DNA of 37,950 bases from Bryobacterales bacterium (GTDB lineage Bacteria > Acidobacteriota > Terriglobia > Bryobacterales > Bryobacteraceae): NCBI GenBank assembly GCA_027452065.1, contig DAIDHC010000108.1:1-37950 (forward strand). Direction: 5' to 3'. Position 1 is the stretch's first letter, and each line of letters starts with the position of its first letter. Shown piece by piece: positions 27,636 through 34,407 of this stretch. The notes beneath the pieces were generated by a model. That model was not told the origin of the DNA. It did no database searches and saw only the letters and a list, made by a program, of their open reading frames with translations. The position numbers and the translations under genes were made by a program.

Positions 27636-29096
27636 TTACGGTGCGAGCGTGAAGTTGACGTTGACCTGCGCCTCCACCTCCACCGGGTTGCCATTGAGCA
27701 GCGTCGTCTCGTAAACCCAGTGGCGGACGGCGTCGATCGCCGCCGTGGCCAGTATCGGATCGCCGCTCACGCGCTGCGCGCGCTCCACCGTTCCATCCCG
27801 GGCAATCACGATCGACAGCACAACCACTCCCTGTATGCCCTTCTGTTTGGCCTCGACTGGGTACTTGGGAACCGGCTTGGAAATCAGGCGCTGCTGCTGG
27901 ACGTTGCCTCCTACCTTGATCCGCAATACCGGGCCGGAAGGGCCCTGTGCGCCGCCGGCTGCAAATATGTGCACGTCCACCAGGCCGCTTTCGTTCTCCG
28001 ACACGAACGTCCTTACCTGCTTGTCGAGCGCCTCGATCCGGGCCATGGCGCCTTCGATCGCGCCCATCGTGAGCGACTGGCTCTCGCGGACGGTGAGCTC
28101 GCCGGCCACCTGCTGTTGAAGTTCCTCGGGCAGCCCCGACATGTCGATGTGTTGGATGGTCACGGTCGCCCCGCCAGGCTCGTCGGGAACCGCGGCGCGC
28201 AGCGGCAGGGCGTGGATGGAGAACCAGACGGTGAAAGCCACGGCGGCAGCCGCGGCGGCCGTCGAAGTGAAAATTCGCAATGGTGACATGGAAGCCTCCT
28301 CGAGGATTTGTGTGATGCGTTGCCGCAGGTGGCGCCGCCGCAGAAACGGTGAGGCCGCCAAAAGCCGGGTCTCCGCCGCGGCATGGAGCAGAGTTGTCAG
28401 ATACCCCTCCCGGTCGCCCATTTCCCCCAGCACGCGCGCATCGACTTCCTGCTCGCGCGCCAACTGGATTTGGGCCACCAGCCAGGAAATGGCGGGGTGG
28501 AACCAGAGCGCCGCCGCCACCCCTTGTTCGGCGCAGGTGAACAGCCAGTCGCGCCGCCGCACGTGCCAAAGCTCGTGGCAGACCACCAGCCGGTTTGTGA
28601 CCCAGCGCGGGGGCAGCAGCACCGTCGGATGCCGCCATCCGAAAGTCACCGGGCCCTCCACGTCGCTGCTCTCGCAGATTGCCGCCCGCGTGCCCAGACG
28701 CTCCTGCAAGTCGCGATAGCCATCCTCCAGCGGCGTGGCGCGCCGCCGAAGATGCCGCAGCCGCGTCAGCCCGGCGCCCAGCCGCAACAGGCGATAGGCC
28801 GCCCCCAGAGCCAGCGCCGTCCACAGCAGCCGCGTCCAGTCCGGCGCCTGCCGCTCGCCCGTGGGGTTGTGCGCCGCCGCGCGCGAAACCGTCCAGGCAG
28901 TCACTTGCGCGCGTCCCGCCGGCGCCGGTATCCGCGGCTCCAGCGCCGGCAGCAGCAGGCACCCTGCCAGCAGGCTCTGGCGCAGCGCCAGCAGCACGGA
29001 CGGCGATCGAAGACGCAGCAGCCGCACCGCACCCTCGGCGGCGCCGATCGCCAGCAGCACGTGAACGCTCCACAGCGCAAGGTTTGCCGTTGTCAT
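27636..29096 (-). CDS. BlaR1-like M56 membrane metallopeptidase with C-terminal TonB domain
   Basis: 486-residue membrane protein. Residues 1-110 hold hydrophobic spans, then an M56 peptidase domain with the zinc motif CHELWHVRRRDW (His174, Glu175, His178) and the third-ligand region AREQEVDARVLG (Glu217). A further membrane segment lies near 275-300 (RIFTSTAAAAAAVAFTVWF). The periplasmic part ends in a TonB-type domain (about 390-486; KPVPKYPVEAKQKGIQGVVV). The penicillin-binding sensor domain of true BlaR1 is absent, so beta-lactam sensing is not supported. The start overlaps the blaI stop (ATGA). Expected to inactivate the repressor by proteolysis on a signal, by analogy with BlaR1/BlaI. 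Confidence 0.9.
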   Translation of the reverse strand: MTTANLALWSVHVLLAIGAAEGAVRLLRLRSPSVLLALRQSLLAGCLLLPALEPRIPAPAGRAQVTAWTVSRAAAHNPTGERQAPDWTRLLWTALALGAAYRLLRLGAGLTRLRHLRRRATPLEDGYRDLQERLGTRAAICESSDVEGPVTFGWRHPTVLLPPRWVTNRLVVCHELWHVRRRDWLFTCAEQGVAAALWFHPAISWLVAQIQLAREQEVDARVLGEMGDREGYLTTLLHAAAETRLLAASPFLRRRHLRQRITQILEEASMSPLRIFTSTAAAAAAVAFTVWFSIHALPLRAAVPDEPGGATVTIQHIDMSGLPEELQQQVAGELTVRESQSLTMGAIEGAMARIEALDKQVRTFVSENESGLVDVHIFAAGGAQGPSGPVLRIKVGGNVQQQRLISKPVPKYPVEAKQKGIQGVVVLSIVIARDGTVERAQRVSGDPILATAAIDAVRHWVYETTLLNGNPVEVEAQVNVNFTLAP

Positions 29097-29476
29097 AAAT
29101 CCTTCTTCCGCATCGTGCGCGCCAGGTCTTCCAGATCGGCGGCCGTCAATCGCTCGTCCTCCACCAGGTGCACCAGCAAGGGCTCGGCGGACCCGTTGAA
29201 CACACGATCCAGAAATTCGCGCACCATGCCGCCCACAACCGTCTTCCGCGGCTTTGCCGGCTCGTACACATACGCCCGGTCCGCCAGCCGCCGCTTCACA
29301 TGGCCCTTCTCATGCAGGATCTTCATCAGCGTCATCACCGTCGTATAGGCGATGCGCCGCCGCTTGCGCAGCGTTTCGTATACGTCGCGCACGGTGGCCC
29401 TCTCGCGCTCCCACAGGATCTTCATGATCTCCAGTTCCTGCGCGGTCGGCGGGCGGGAAGCACGGCTCAGTTTCAT
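29093..29476 (-). CDS. BlaI/MecI/CopY family transcriptional repressor
   Basis: 127-residue winged-helix repressor. Characteristic segments are PTAQELEIMKILWERERATV, YTTVMTLMKILHEKGHVKRR and a C-terminal dimerisation region GMVREFLDRVFNGSAEPLLV. BlaI-type proteins bind short palindromes as dimers and are cleaved when their M56 partner is activated. The partner follows with a 4-nt overlap. The palindrome at 29478-29493, directly before its own ATG and over the -10 of the only good promoter in the gap, indicates autorepression. The regulon beyond this pair is not visible. Confidence 0.94.
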   Translation of the reverse strand: MKLSRASRPPTAQELEIMKILWERERATVRDVYETLRKRRRIAYTTVMTLMKILHEKGHVKRRLADRAYVYEPAKPRKTVVGGMVREFLDRVFNGSAEPLLVHLVEDERLTAADLEDLARTMRKKDL

Positions 29477-29477
29477 A

Positions 29478-29493
29478 TACTAATCTTTTAGTA
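29478..29493. promoter_or_regulatory. Palindromic operator for the BlaI-type repressor
   Basis: TACTAA (29478-29483) and TTAGTA (29488-29493) form a perfect 6-bp inverted repeat with a 4-bp spacer, ending two bases from the blaI start codon. BlaI/MecI/CopY operators are short palindromes of this kind with TAC...GTA outer bases. The overlap with the -10 would let bound repressor block RNA polymerase. Confidence 0.75.
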
Positions 29494-29513
29494 CGAACTG
29501 ACCAGTGTGTCAA
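29485..29513 (-). promoter_or_regulatory. Promoter of the blaI-M56/TonB operon
   Basis: On the minus strand a perfect -35 TTGACA (29513-29508) is followed after 17 nt by TAAAAG (29490-29485), which lies inside the operator palindrome. A second imperfect inverted repeat (CAAGA, 4 nt, TCTTG) at 29511-29524 overlaps the -35. A start this close to the ATG would give a very short or absent leader, and no Shine-Dalgarno is visible. Confidence 0.6.
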
Positions 29514-29531
29514 GAGAATTCTTGACCCGCG

Positions 29532-30614
29532 TTATTCCAGTGTTACGATCCGCGCCGGAACGCCGGTCCCGGAAGTCTCCCGGCCGTCTTCCCTCCGGCT
29601 GACGACGATGCGGTAGGAGCGGGCGTCGACGGGCCCCGGAAGCGGCTTGCCCGCGGACGGTTGCACCAGCGCCAGGTAGCGCAGAATTCGGTGCACCGCG
29701 CCGTCCCGGGGCACTTCCATATCGAAGTTGGCCGTTCGGAAACGCAGCCGCACACCGCGCTCGCTCAGGCGCCAGCTCAGGAACGCGCAGAACGATACGG
29801 CCTTCTCGAACCAGTCCTCACCCTCCGGCCCCGCCTCCAGATCCAGGCACAACTCGATAGCGCAATCCTGGTCGCGGGCGAATTCGCGAACCTGAAGGCC
29901 GCCCGTGTGCGCTGTCGCCTTCCAGTCCAGGTGGCGCACGCTTTCCAGCGCCTCGTAGGGACGGATGCGGTAGAAGTCGCTGCCGGCGCCCCGCGTCCTG
30001 GCCTCGATCTCTTCCCCGGCCGCGGCAAGATGCGCCTCGAAGCCGGGCTGAGGGTCGATGGAAGGGTAAACAAGAATCTCGTGGCGAAGATGCACCGGCA
30101 CGCGGCGCTCGGCAAAGCCGAAGGGGAAGCGCGTCGAAAACAGGAACCGGCTGCCGGTGTAGGAGCCGCGGTGAGGGAACAACATCTCCACCGCCGCTTC
30201 GGCCTTGCCGCCGCCCGCGATGGCGGGAAAGTAGAGCGGGTCGGGAAAACTCCCGTCTCCGACGGCCGTCATCGTGACCGAGAACGACGTCATCCAGCGC
30301 TTGGCGTTGCACACTGTCGCCCTCGCCGACAGCCGGCGGCCTGCCACGATGTGGGGCGGCAGATCAAGATCGAGTTCCAGCCCCGACAGGGTGAGGCGGC
30401 TGACGAAGCCGGAAATCAGCAGCGTCCCGAGCATCGCCGCCAGCACCAGAAACAGCAGGTTGTTGGCCGAGGCGAAAGCCGCGAAGCCAACCAGCGTGCA
30501 GGCCAGCGAGAACACGAGACCCGTGCGAGTGATCTGCTGGCGCGAGCTGACTTCCACCAGGTACAGCAACGCGTCCCACACGCGGCCGATCGCTGCCCTT
30601 GCTCTTTTGGCCAT
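29532..30614 (-). CDS. DUF58 domain membrane protein
   Basis: 360-residue DUF58 protein. Two hydrophobic spans near residues 33-70 (TGLVFSLACTLVGFAAFASA and LLFLVLAAMLGTLLISG) are followed by a soluble beta-rich part. The DUF58 signature lies at about 215-245: GSDFYRIRPYEALESVRHLD, then WKATAHTGGLQVREFA. DUF58 proteins usually neighbour MoxR ATPases and von Willebrand factor A proteins and are thought to assist assembly of complexes; no MoxR gene is seen here. It is upstream of blaI on the same strand, but blaI has its own promoter. Confidence 0.9.
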   Translation of the reverse strand: MAKRARAAIGRVWDALLYLVEVSSRQQITRTGLVFSLACTLVGFAAFASANNLLFLVLAAMLGTLLISGFVSRLTLSGLELDLDLPPHIVAGRRLSARATVCNAKRWMTSFSVTMTAVGDGSFPDPLYFPAIAGGGKAEAAVEMLFPHRGSYTGSRFLFSTRFPFGFAERRVPVHLRHEILVYPSIDPQPGFEAHLAAAGEEIEARTRGAGSDFYRIRPYEALESVRHLDWKATAHTGGLQVREFARDQDCAIELCLDLEAGPEGEDWFEKAVSFCAFLSWRLSERGVRLRFRTANFDMEVPRDGAVHRILRYLALVQPSAGKPLPGPVDARSYRIVVSRREDGRETSGTGVPARIVTLE

Positions 30615-30728
30615 TGCCTCTGCCTACAAGGCCAGCATCTCACAGCGCGGCTTTACAAGCATTTACCGAATTCGCGAAAACGAAAAGCCCTGCTGCCGCG
30701 TTTCAATACACAGGAGATCACCACTTCC

Positions 30729-31202
30729 ATGAAGTCACTTCCCCAGACACTTTTTTCGCTCGGCGCCGCGATTGTCCTGAGCTCCGGCCTGGCCATGGCG
30801 CAGGGGCCGGGTCCTGGTCCCCGAGGCGGCGGGATGGGCGGCCCGAGGATGCTGAATTTCCTCTCCACCTATCTCGACCTCACCAGCACCCAGCAGACCC
30901 AGGCTCAGACCATCTTCACCACCGAGCAAACCAACAGCAAGACGGTTCACCAGCAGTTAGCGACGCAGCGCCAGGCCGTCGAAGCGGCCATCCAGGCCGG
31001 CCAGACCGCGGCGCAACTGACTCAACTCACCGCGGCGGAAGGTCCGCTGCTGGCCCAGTTGGAGGCCAACCACGCCATCGCCCAGTCCCAGTTCTACGCG
31101 CTGTTGACGCCGGACCAACAGCAGAAGTTTGTCGCTTTGCAAAAGCTCCACGGGCCGCACCCGGGCGGATCGTCCGCTCCGCAGCCGCCGCCGGGCAACT
31201 AG
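30729..31202 (+). CDS. Spy/CpxP-like periplasmic LTxxQ protein
   Basis: 157-residue exported helical protein. The start ATG 30729 has AGGAGA (30712-30717) about 11 nt upstream and opens a clean signal peptide (MKSLPQTLFSLGAAIVLSSG...AMA). After a Gly/Pro-rich stretch, the mature part has two LTxxQ-type motifs (YLDLTSTQQTQAQTIF and ALLTPDQQQKFVALQ) flanking a Gln/Ala-rich helix, as in Spy and CpxP, ATP-independent periplasmic chaperones or envelope-stress modulators. It ends in a Pro/Gly-rich tail. A strong terminator follows, so it is a single-gene transcript. The open frame extends far upstream, but only as a shadow of the DUF58 gene. Confidence 0.85.
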   Translation: MKSLPQTLFSLGAAIVLSSGLAMAQGPGPGPRGGGMGGPRMLNFLSTYLDLTSTQQTQAQTIFTTEQTNSKTVHQQLATQRQAVEAAIQAGQTAAQLTQLTAAEGPLLAQLEANHAIAQSQFYALLTPDQQQKFVALQKLHGPHPGGSSAPQPPPGN

Positions 31203-31246
31203 CCCGCCGCGCCTGAACTTTTCCCCCCTCTTTTGCCTTTCGCGAA

Positions 31247-31284
31247 GGGGCGCCGGTTCCATTCCCTCCGGCGCCCCGATTTTT
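31247..31284 (+). terminator. Rho-independent terminator after the Spy-like gene
   Basis: GGGGCGCCGG (31247-31256) pairs perfectly with CCGGCGCCCC (31268-31277) across an 11-nt loop and is followed by a TTTTT run (31280-31284). It lies 44 nt after the stop codon. The hairpin is also downstream of the converging response-regulator gene, but on that strand no T-run follows it. Confidence 0.88.
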
Positions 31285-31299
31285 CCTTACCCTCTTCCT

Positions 31300-31971
31300 C
31301 TACGGCTCCACGATGTTGTTTCTCACCGCGTAGCGCACCAGCTCGCTGATCGAGTGCAGATCGAGCTTGTTCATGATGTTGGTGCGATGCGTCTCGGCCG
31401 TCTTGATGCTGATGTTGAGAGCCGATGCCACCTCTTTGTTCGTTTTGCCCTCCGCCAGAAGCTGGACGATCTCGCGTTCCCGCGCGGTGAGCCGGTTTCT
31501 CGGCAGCTCCGCCGCCGCCGCCGGCGCGCGCTCCTGCCGTCCCAGGTAACTCTGCAGCAGCATCTCGGAAACGCGCGACGAAAAAAACGTTCTTCTCTGC
31601 CGCAGCGCGTCCACCGCCGCAATCAGGTCCCGCCCCGCGTCGGATTTGAGTACATAACCCCGCGCTCCGGCGTCCAGCACCTCCCGCACCACCTGCTCGG
31701 ATTCATGCATCGTCAGGATCAGCACCTCGGTCTGCGGCAGCGCCTTGAGAATCTGCCGCGTCGCCTCCAGCCCGTTCAGCTCCGGCATGCTCACATCGAT
31801 CACCGCCACCTGCGGCATCAGCGTCTTGGCCAGCTCCACCGCCTCGCGCCCCGTCACCGCCTCGCCCACAACCTCCCAATTGGACTGCGATTCGAGCATC
31901 GACCGCAGCCCCCGCCGTACGATCTCGTGATCGTCGGCGATGAGAATTCTCGTCTTGTCCGCTTCTCTCAC
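31300..31971 (-). CDS. NarL/FixJ-type response regulator
   Basis: DNA-binding response regulator of 223 residues. Receiver domain at about 7-125: ILIADDHEIVRRGL (acidic pair Asp13-Asp14), phospho-acceptor Asp59 in VAVIDVSMPELNG, VLILTMHES and YVLKSDA with the conserved Lys. LuxR-type helix-turn-helix at about 158-215: LTAREREIVQLLAEGKTNKE and KTAETHRTNIMNKLDL. The correct start is GTG 31971, which overlaps the kinase stop as GTGA and has GGAGGA upstream. The open frame further upstream shadows the kinase. Partner of the sensor kinase; targets unknown. Confidence 0.95.
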   Translation of the reverse strand: MREADKTRILIADDHEIVRRGLRSMLESQSNWEVVGEAVTGREAVELAKTLMPQVAVIDVSMPELNGLEATRQILKALPQTEVLILTMHESEQVVREVLDAGARGYVLKSDAGRDLIAAVDALRQRRTFFSSRVSEMLLQSYLGRQERAPAAAAELPRNRLTAREREIVQLLAEGKTNKEVASALNISIKTAETHRTNIMNKLDLHSISELVRYAVRNNIVEP

Positions 31972-33488
31972 CTGGCTCCTCCGAGGGGCAGCACCGCCGT
32001 GATCGTCGTTCCGTGGTCGCTCGAGGCGATGCGCAGATGTCCTCCAAACTGTCTCGTGCGCTCCCTCATGCCCGCCACCCCAACTCCCAGGCTCGCGCCT
32101 TCGCCGAGCATTCGCAACTTCTCCTCCGGAATTCCTCTCCCCTCGTCGCTCACAATCACCTTCACTTCTTTCGGGTCCCGGATCACCCTCACCTCGGATT
32201 GCCGCGCCCCCGAGTGCCGGTGGACGTTGGTCAGCGCCTCCTGGATGATGCGGAACACCGTAGTCTCGATCTCCTCCGGCAGACGCCCGATCTCGTGAAT
32301 CTTCAGGTCCACGTGAATGCCGGTCCGCTGCACGAACCCGGTGGTGTAGGAGCGCAGCGCCGAGATCAGCCCTAGCTCGTCGAGCAGCGGCGGATGCAGC
32401 AGGTAGGAAACCGTCCGGATCTCCTGTGAGCACTGCTCGGCCAATTGGATGCCCTGCGTGATGTTGTCCCGGTACCGCGCGTCAAGCTGCCGCGCCGCGT
32501 CCTTGAGAATGAACAGGTGCATCGAAATGGCCGCCAGGTTCTGCGCTGTCGTGTCGTGAAGCTCGCGGGCGATGCGCCGCCGTTCGTCGTCCTGAAGCTC
32601 CAGCAGCCGCGCCGAAAGCTGATGAAGCTCGGCCTCGACGCGCTTACGCTCGGTACGGTCCGTGGTGCATCCCAGGTATCCCAGCAGCCGCCCGTCCTCG
32701 CTCACGCGGGGCACCGCCATATCCTGAACCCACCGGTATTCCCCCGTCGCCGTGCGCAGACGGTACTCCGACTCGTAGTTGTCGCAACTCCGGATCGCCA
32801 GCGCGTAGCGGTCCACCGCGCCGGTGAGGTCCTCCGGATAAATGCCGTTCCTCCAGCCGTCCCCGCGCTGGTCCCGCAGCGTCGATCCGGTGTAGCTGAG
32901 CCATCGGCGGTTGAAATAGAAGCGCCGTCCCGCCGCGTCCGACATCCACAACAGCACCGGCGCTTCGTCGGCCAGCGCCTGAAACGTACGCTCGACGTCC
33001 ACCCGCGCACGCGCCTCGCGCAAGTGCCGCGATAATCCCCGGATGGCCGCCAAATGCCGCCGCCGCAGCGCGGCGATGATGGCCACGGTAGCGAATCCGG
33101 CCAGCGTCATGGCGATCAACTGCCGCAGGTCCGTGTCGGCATAGCGCAGCAGCTTGCCGGGCAGCGACAGATAAATCGCCGAAAACGCGCTTGCCAGCCC
33201 GGCGCTCGCCAGCCCCGCCTTCCAACCGCCCGTCAGCGCCGAGTGCACCACCGCCAGCAGCAGAATGATCCCCGGGTCCGGCAGATTGAACGCGTAACAG
33301 ACGATCATCGCCAGCGACGTCGCCAGTAGCCAGATGTTGCTGACCAGAAACTCCCGTTCGGTGCCCGGAAGCAGCGCGTAGAGCCGGGCCGCGGCTCTCC
33401 GAACGGCATCCGTGAACGCTCCGTCGCGCCTGCTTCGCGACGCGTCCACTCCCGTAACGGGGATGGAGATGTGCTCACCGTCCCTCAA
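31968..33488 (-). CDS. Membrane sensor histidine kinase with PAS domain (HisKA_3)
   Basis: 506-residue sensor kinase of the NarX/DegS type. About four membrane spans at 50-142 (WLLATSLAMIVCYAFNLPDP; IILLLAVVHSALTGGWKAG) recall the DUF4118/KdpD-like membrane region. A PAS/PAC domain spans about 165-280 (RRFYFNRRWLSYTGSTLR; YLGCTTDRTERKRVEAEL). The phospho-acceptor is His311 in ERRRIARELHDTTAQNLAAI, followed by an HATPase domain with EALTNVHRHSGA, VIVSDEGRGIPEE and GVGVAGMRERTRQFGG. The TTG start at 33488 is uncertain; an in-frame GTG about 13 codons on is an alternative. The end overlaps the regulator start. Confidence 0.93.
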   Translation of the reverse strand: MRDGEHISIPVTGVDASRSRRDGAFTDAVRRAAARLYALLPGTEREFLVSNIWLLATSLAMIVCYAFNLPDPGIILLLAVVHSALTGGWKAGLASAGLASAFSAIYLSLPGKLLRYADTDLRQLIAMTLAGFATVAIIAALRRRHLAAIRGLSRHLREARARVDVERTFQALADEAPVLLWMSDAAGRRFYFNRRWLSYTGSTLRDQRGDGWRNGIYPEDLTGAVDRYALAIRSCDNYESEYRLRTATGEYRWVQDMAVPRVSEDGRLLGYLGCTTDRTERKRVEAELHQLSARLLELQDDERRRIARELHDTTAQNLAAISMHLFILKDAARQLDARYRDNITQGIQLAEQCSQEIRTVSYLLHPPLLDELGLISALRSYTTGFVQRTGIHVDLKIHEIGRLPEEIETTVFRIIQEALTNVHRHSGARQSEVRVIRDPKEVKVIVSDEGRGIPEEKLRMLGEGASLGVGVAGMRERTRQFGGHLRIASSDHGTTITAVLPLGGAR

Positions 33489-33696
33489 AATTCACCCCAC
33501 TTCGGCATCTGAAGGATACCATTGCCGCGACGCGAGCTTCCAGTTCCACCCTACGCCCTCCGGGGCTTTCCCGGATGCGTCCTTCCACCATACAAGAAAT
33601 TCCCTAGGGGAACCTACGAGTCGGGGTGGTGCGAAATACAAATTCTGAAGAATTTACCTGCCGGGGTCAAAGCACGTATGGTGAAGAAGGATGCGG
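33489..33696. promoter_or_regulatory. Divergent regulatory region with two inverted repeats
   Basis: About 208 nt between the kinase and sigma-factor starts. It contains TTCCC-TAG-GGGAA (33600-33612) and a perfect 16-bp inverted repeat AAATTC-TGAA-GAATTT (33640-33655), the latter about 40 nt before the sigma-factor start. GGAACC (33609-33614) with CGAAAT 17 nt on (33632-33637) loosely recalls ECF-type promoters, which would suit autoregulation, but the match to any one consensus is weak. Confidence 0.4.
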
Positions 33697-34329
33697 ATGC
33701 CGATTCCAACCTCGACCCCGGTGGCCCCGGAAAACGGCCTCGACCCGAACGCCAGTCACTTGGTTCAACTTACTGAAAACGTTAGAAAATCCGAACCTGC
33801 GGCGCTCGAAGAATTGTACGGCTTGGTGAAGAATTTTACCTTCTTCGTCATGCGCCAGCTTGGCGCCGATGATTTGCAGGATAGTTTGCACGATATCTTT
33901 CTCGCCGTCGTGCAGGCAATTCATAGCGGCAAGCTAAGAAATCCCGAGCGGCTGACGGCATTTCTCACCGCCGTGACGCGTTTCCATACTTACACCAAGA
34001 TCGATATGCGGGTACGAAGCCGCGCCCGCACTGTGGGCATCGATGGCATGGACGTGCCCGACTCCACCAACCTGGAGCAGCGCATTTACCGGCAGCAAAA
34101 AATCGGCATCGTTCGCGAAACGCTGCGGGCCCTCTCGCCGCTCGACCGCGAAGTGCTCCGCCGGTTCTATCTCGAGGATCATTCCAAAGAGCGCATCTGC
34201 CGCGAACTGCACTTGACGGCGAATCAGTTCCGCAACATCAAGTCGCAAGCCAAGCTCCTGCTCACCGACATGAGCCGGCGGCGCCTGCACAAGCCGGCGC
34301 GGATTCGCCGCGAAGCTCTCACGGCCTAA
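33697..34329 (+). CDS. ECF-like RNA polymerase sigma factor
   Basis: Sigma-70 family protein of about 210 residues with only regions 2 and 4. Region 2 spans about 30-105 (SEPAALEELYGLVKNFTFFV; DDLQDSLHDIFLAVVQAI) and region 4 about 130-190 (LRALSPLDREVLRRFYLEDH; ERICRELHLTANQFRNIKSQ). ATGs exist at 33691 and 33697; GAAGAAGG (33683-33690) is correctly spaced only for the second. No anti-sigma gene is adjacent. It lies 78 nt upstream of the FkbH-like gene on the same strand and could control that locus, but this is inference. Confidence 0.88.
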   Translation: MPIPTSTPVAPENGLDPNASHLVQLTENVRKSEPAALEELYGLVKNFTFFVMRQLGADDLQDSLHDIFLAVVQAIHSGKLRNPERLTAFLTAVTRFHTYTKIDMRVRSRARTVGIDGMDVPDSTNLEQRIYRQQKIGIVRETLRALSPLDREVLRRFYLEDHSKERICRELHLTANQFRNIKSQAKLLLTDMSRRRLHKPARIRREALTA

Positions 34330-34407
34330 GCCGGCCCGCACCATCCCTCGCCGTTTGCCCGAATTCGCCCGACTCGCTATTCTGGGGTTGAGTACGGAGC
34401 GGCCCGC

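Noticed and set aside
26659-29073. An 804-codon minus-strand open frame across the Ntn-hydrolase and the M56/TonB gene
   Set aside because: It is out of frame with the M56 domain and antisense to the hydrolase; no recognisable motif. GC-rich DNA produces such long frames by chance.
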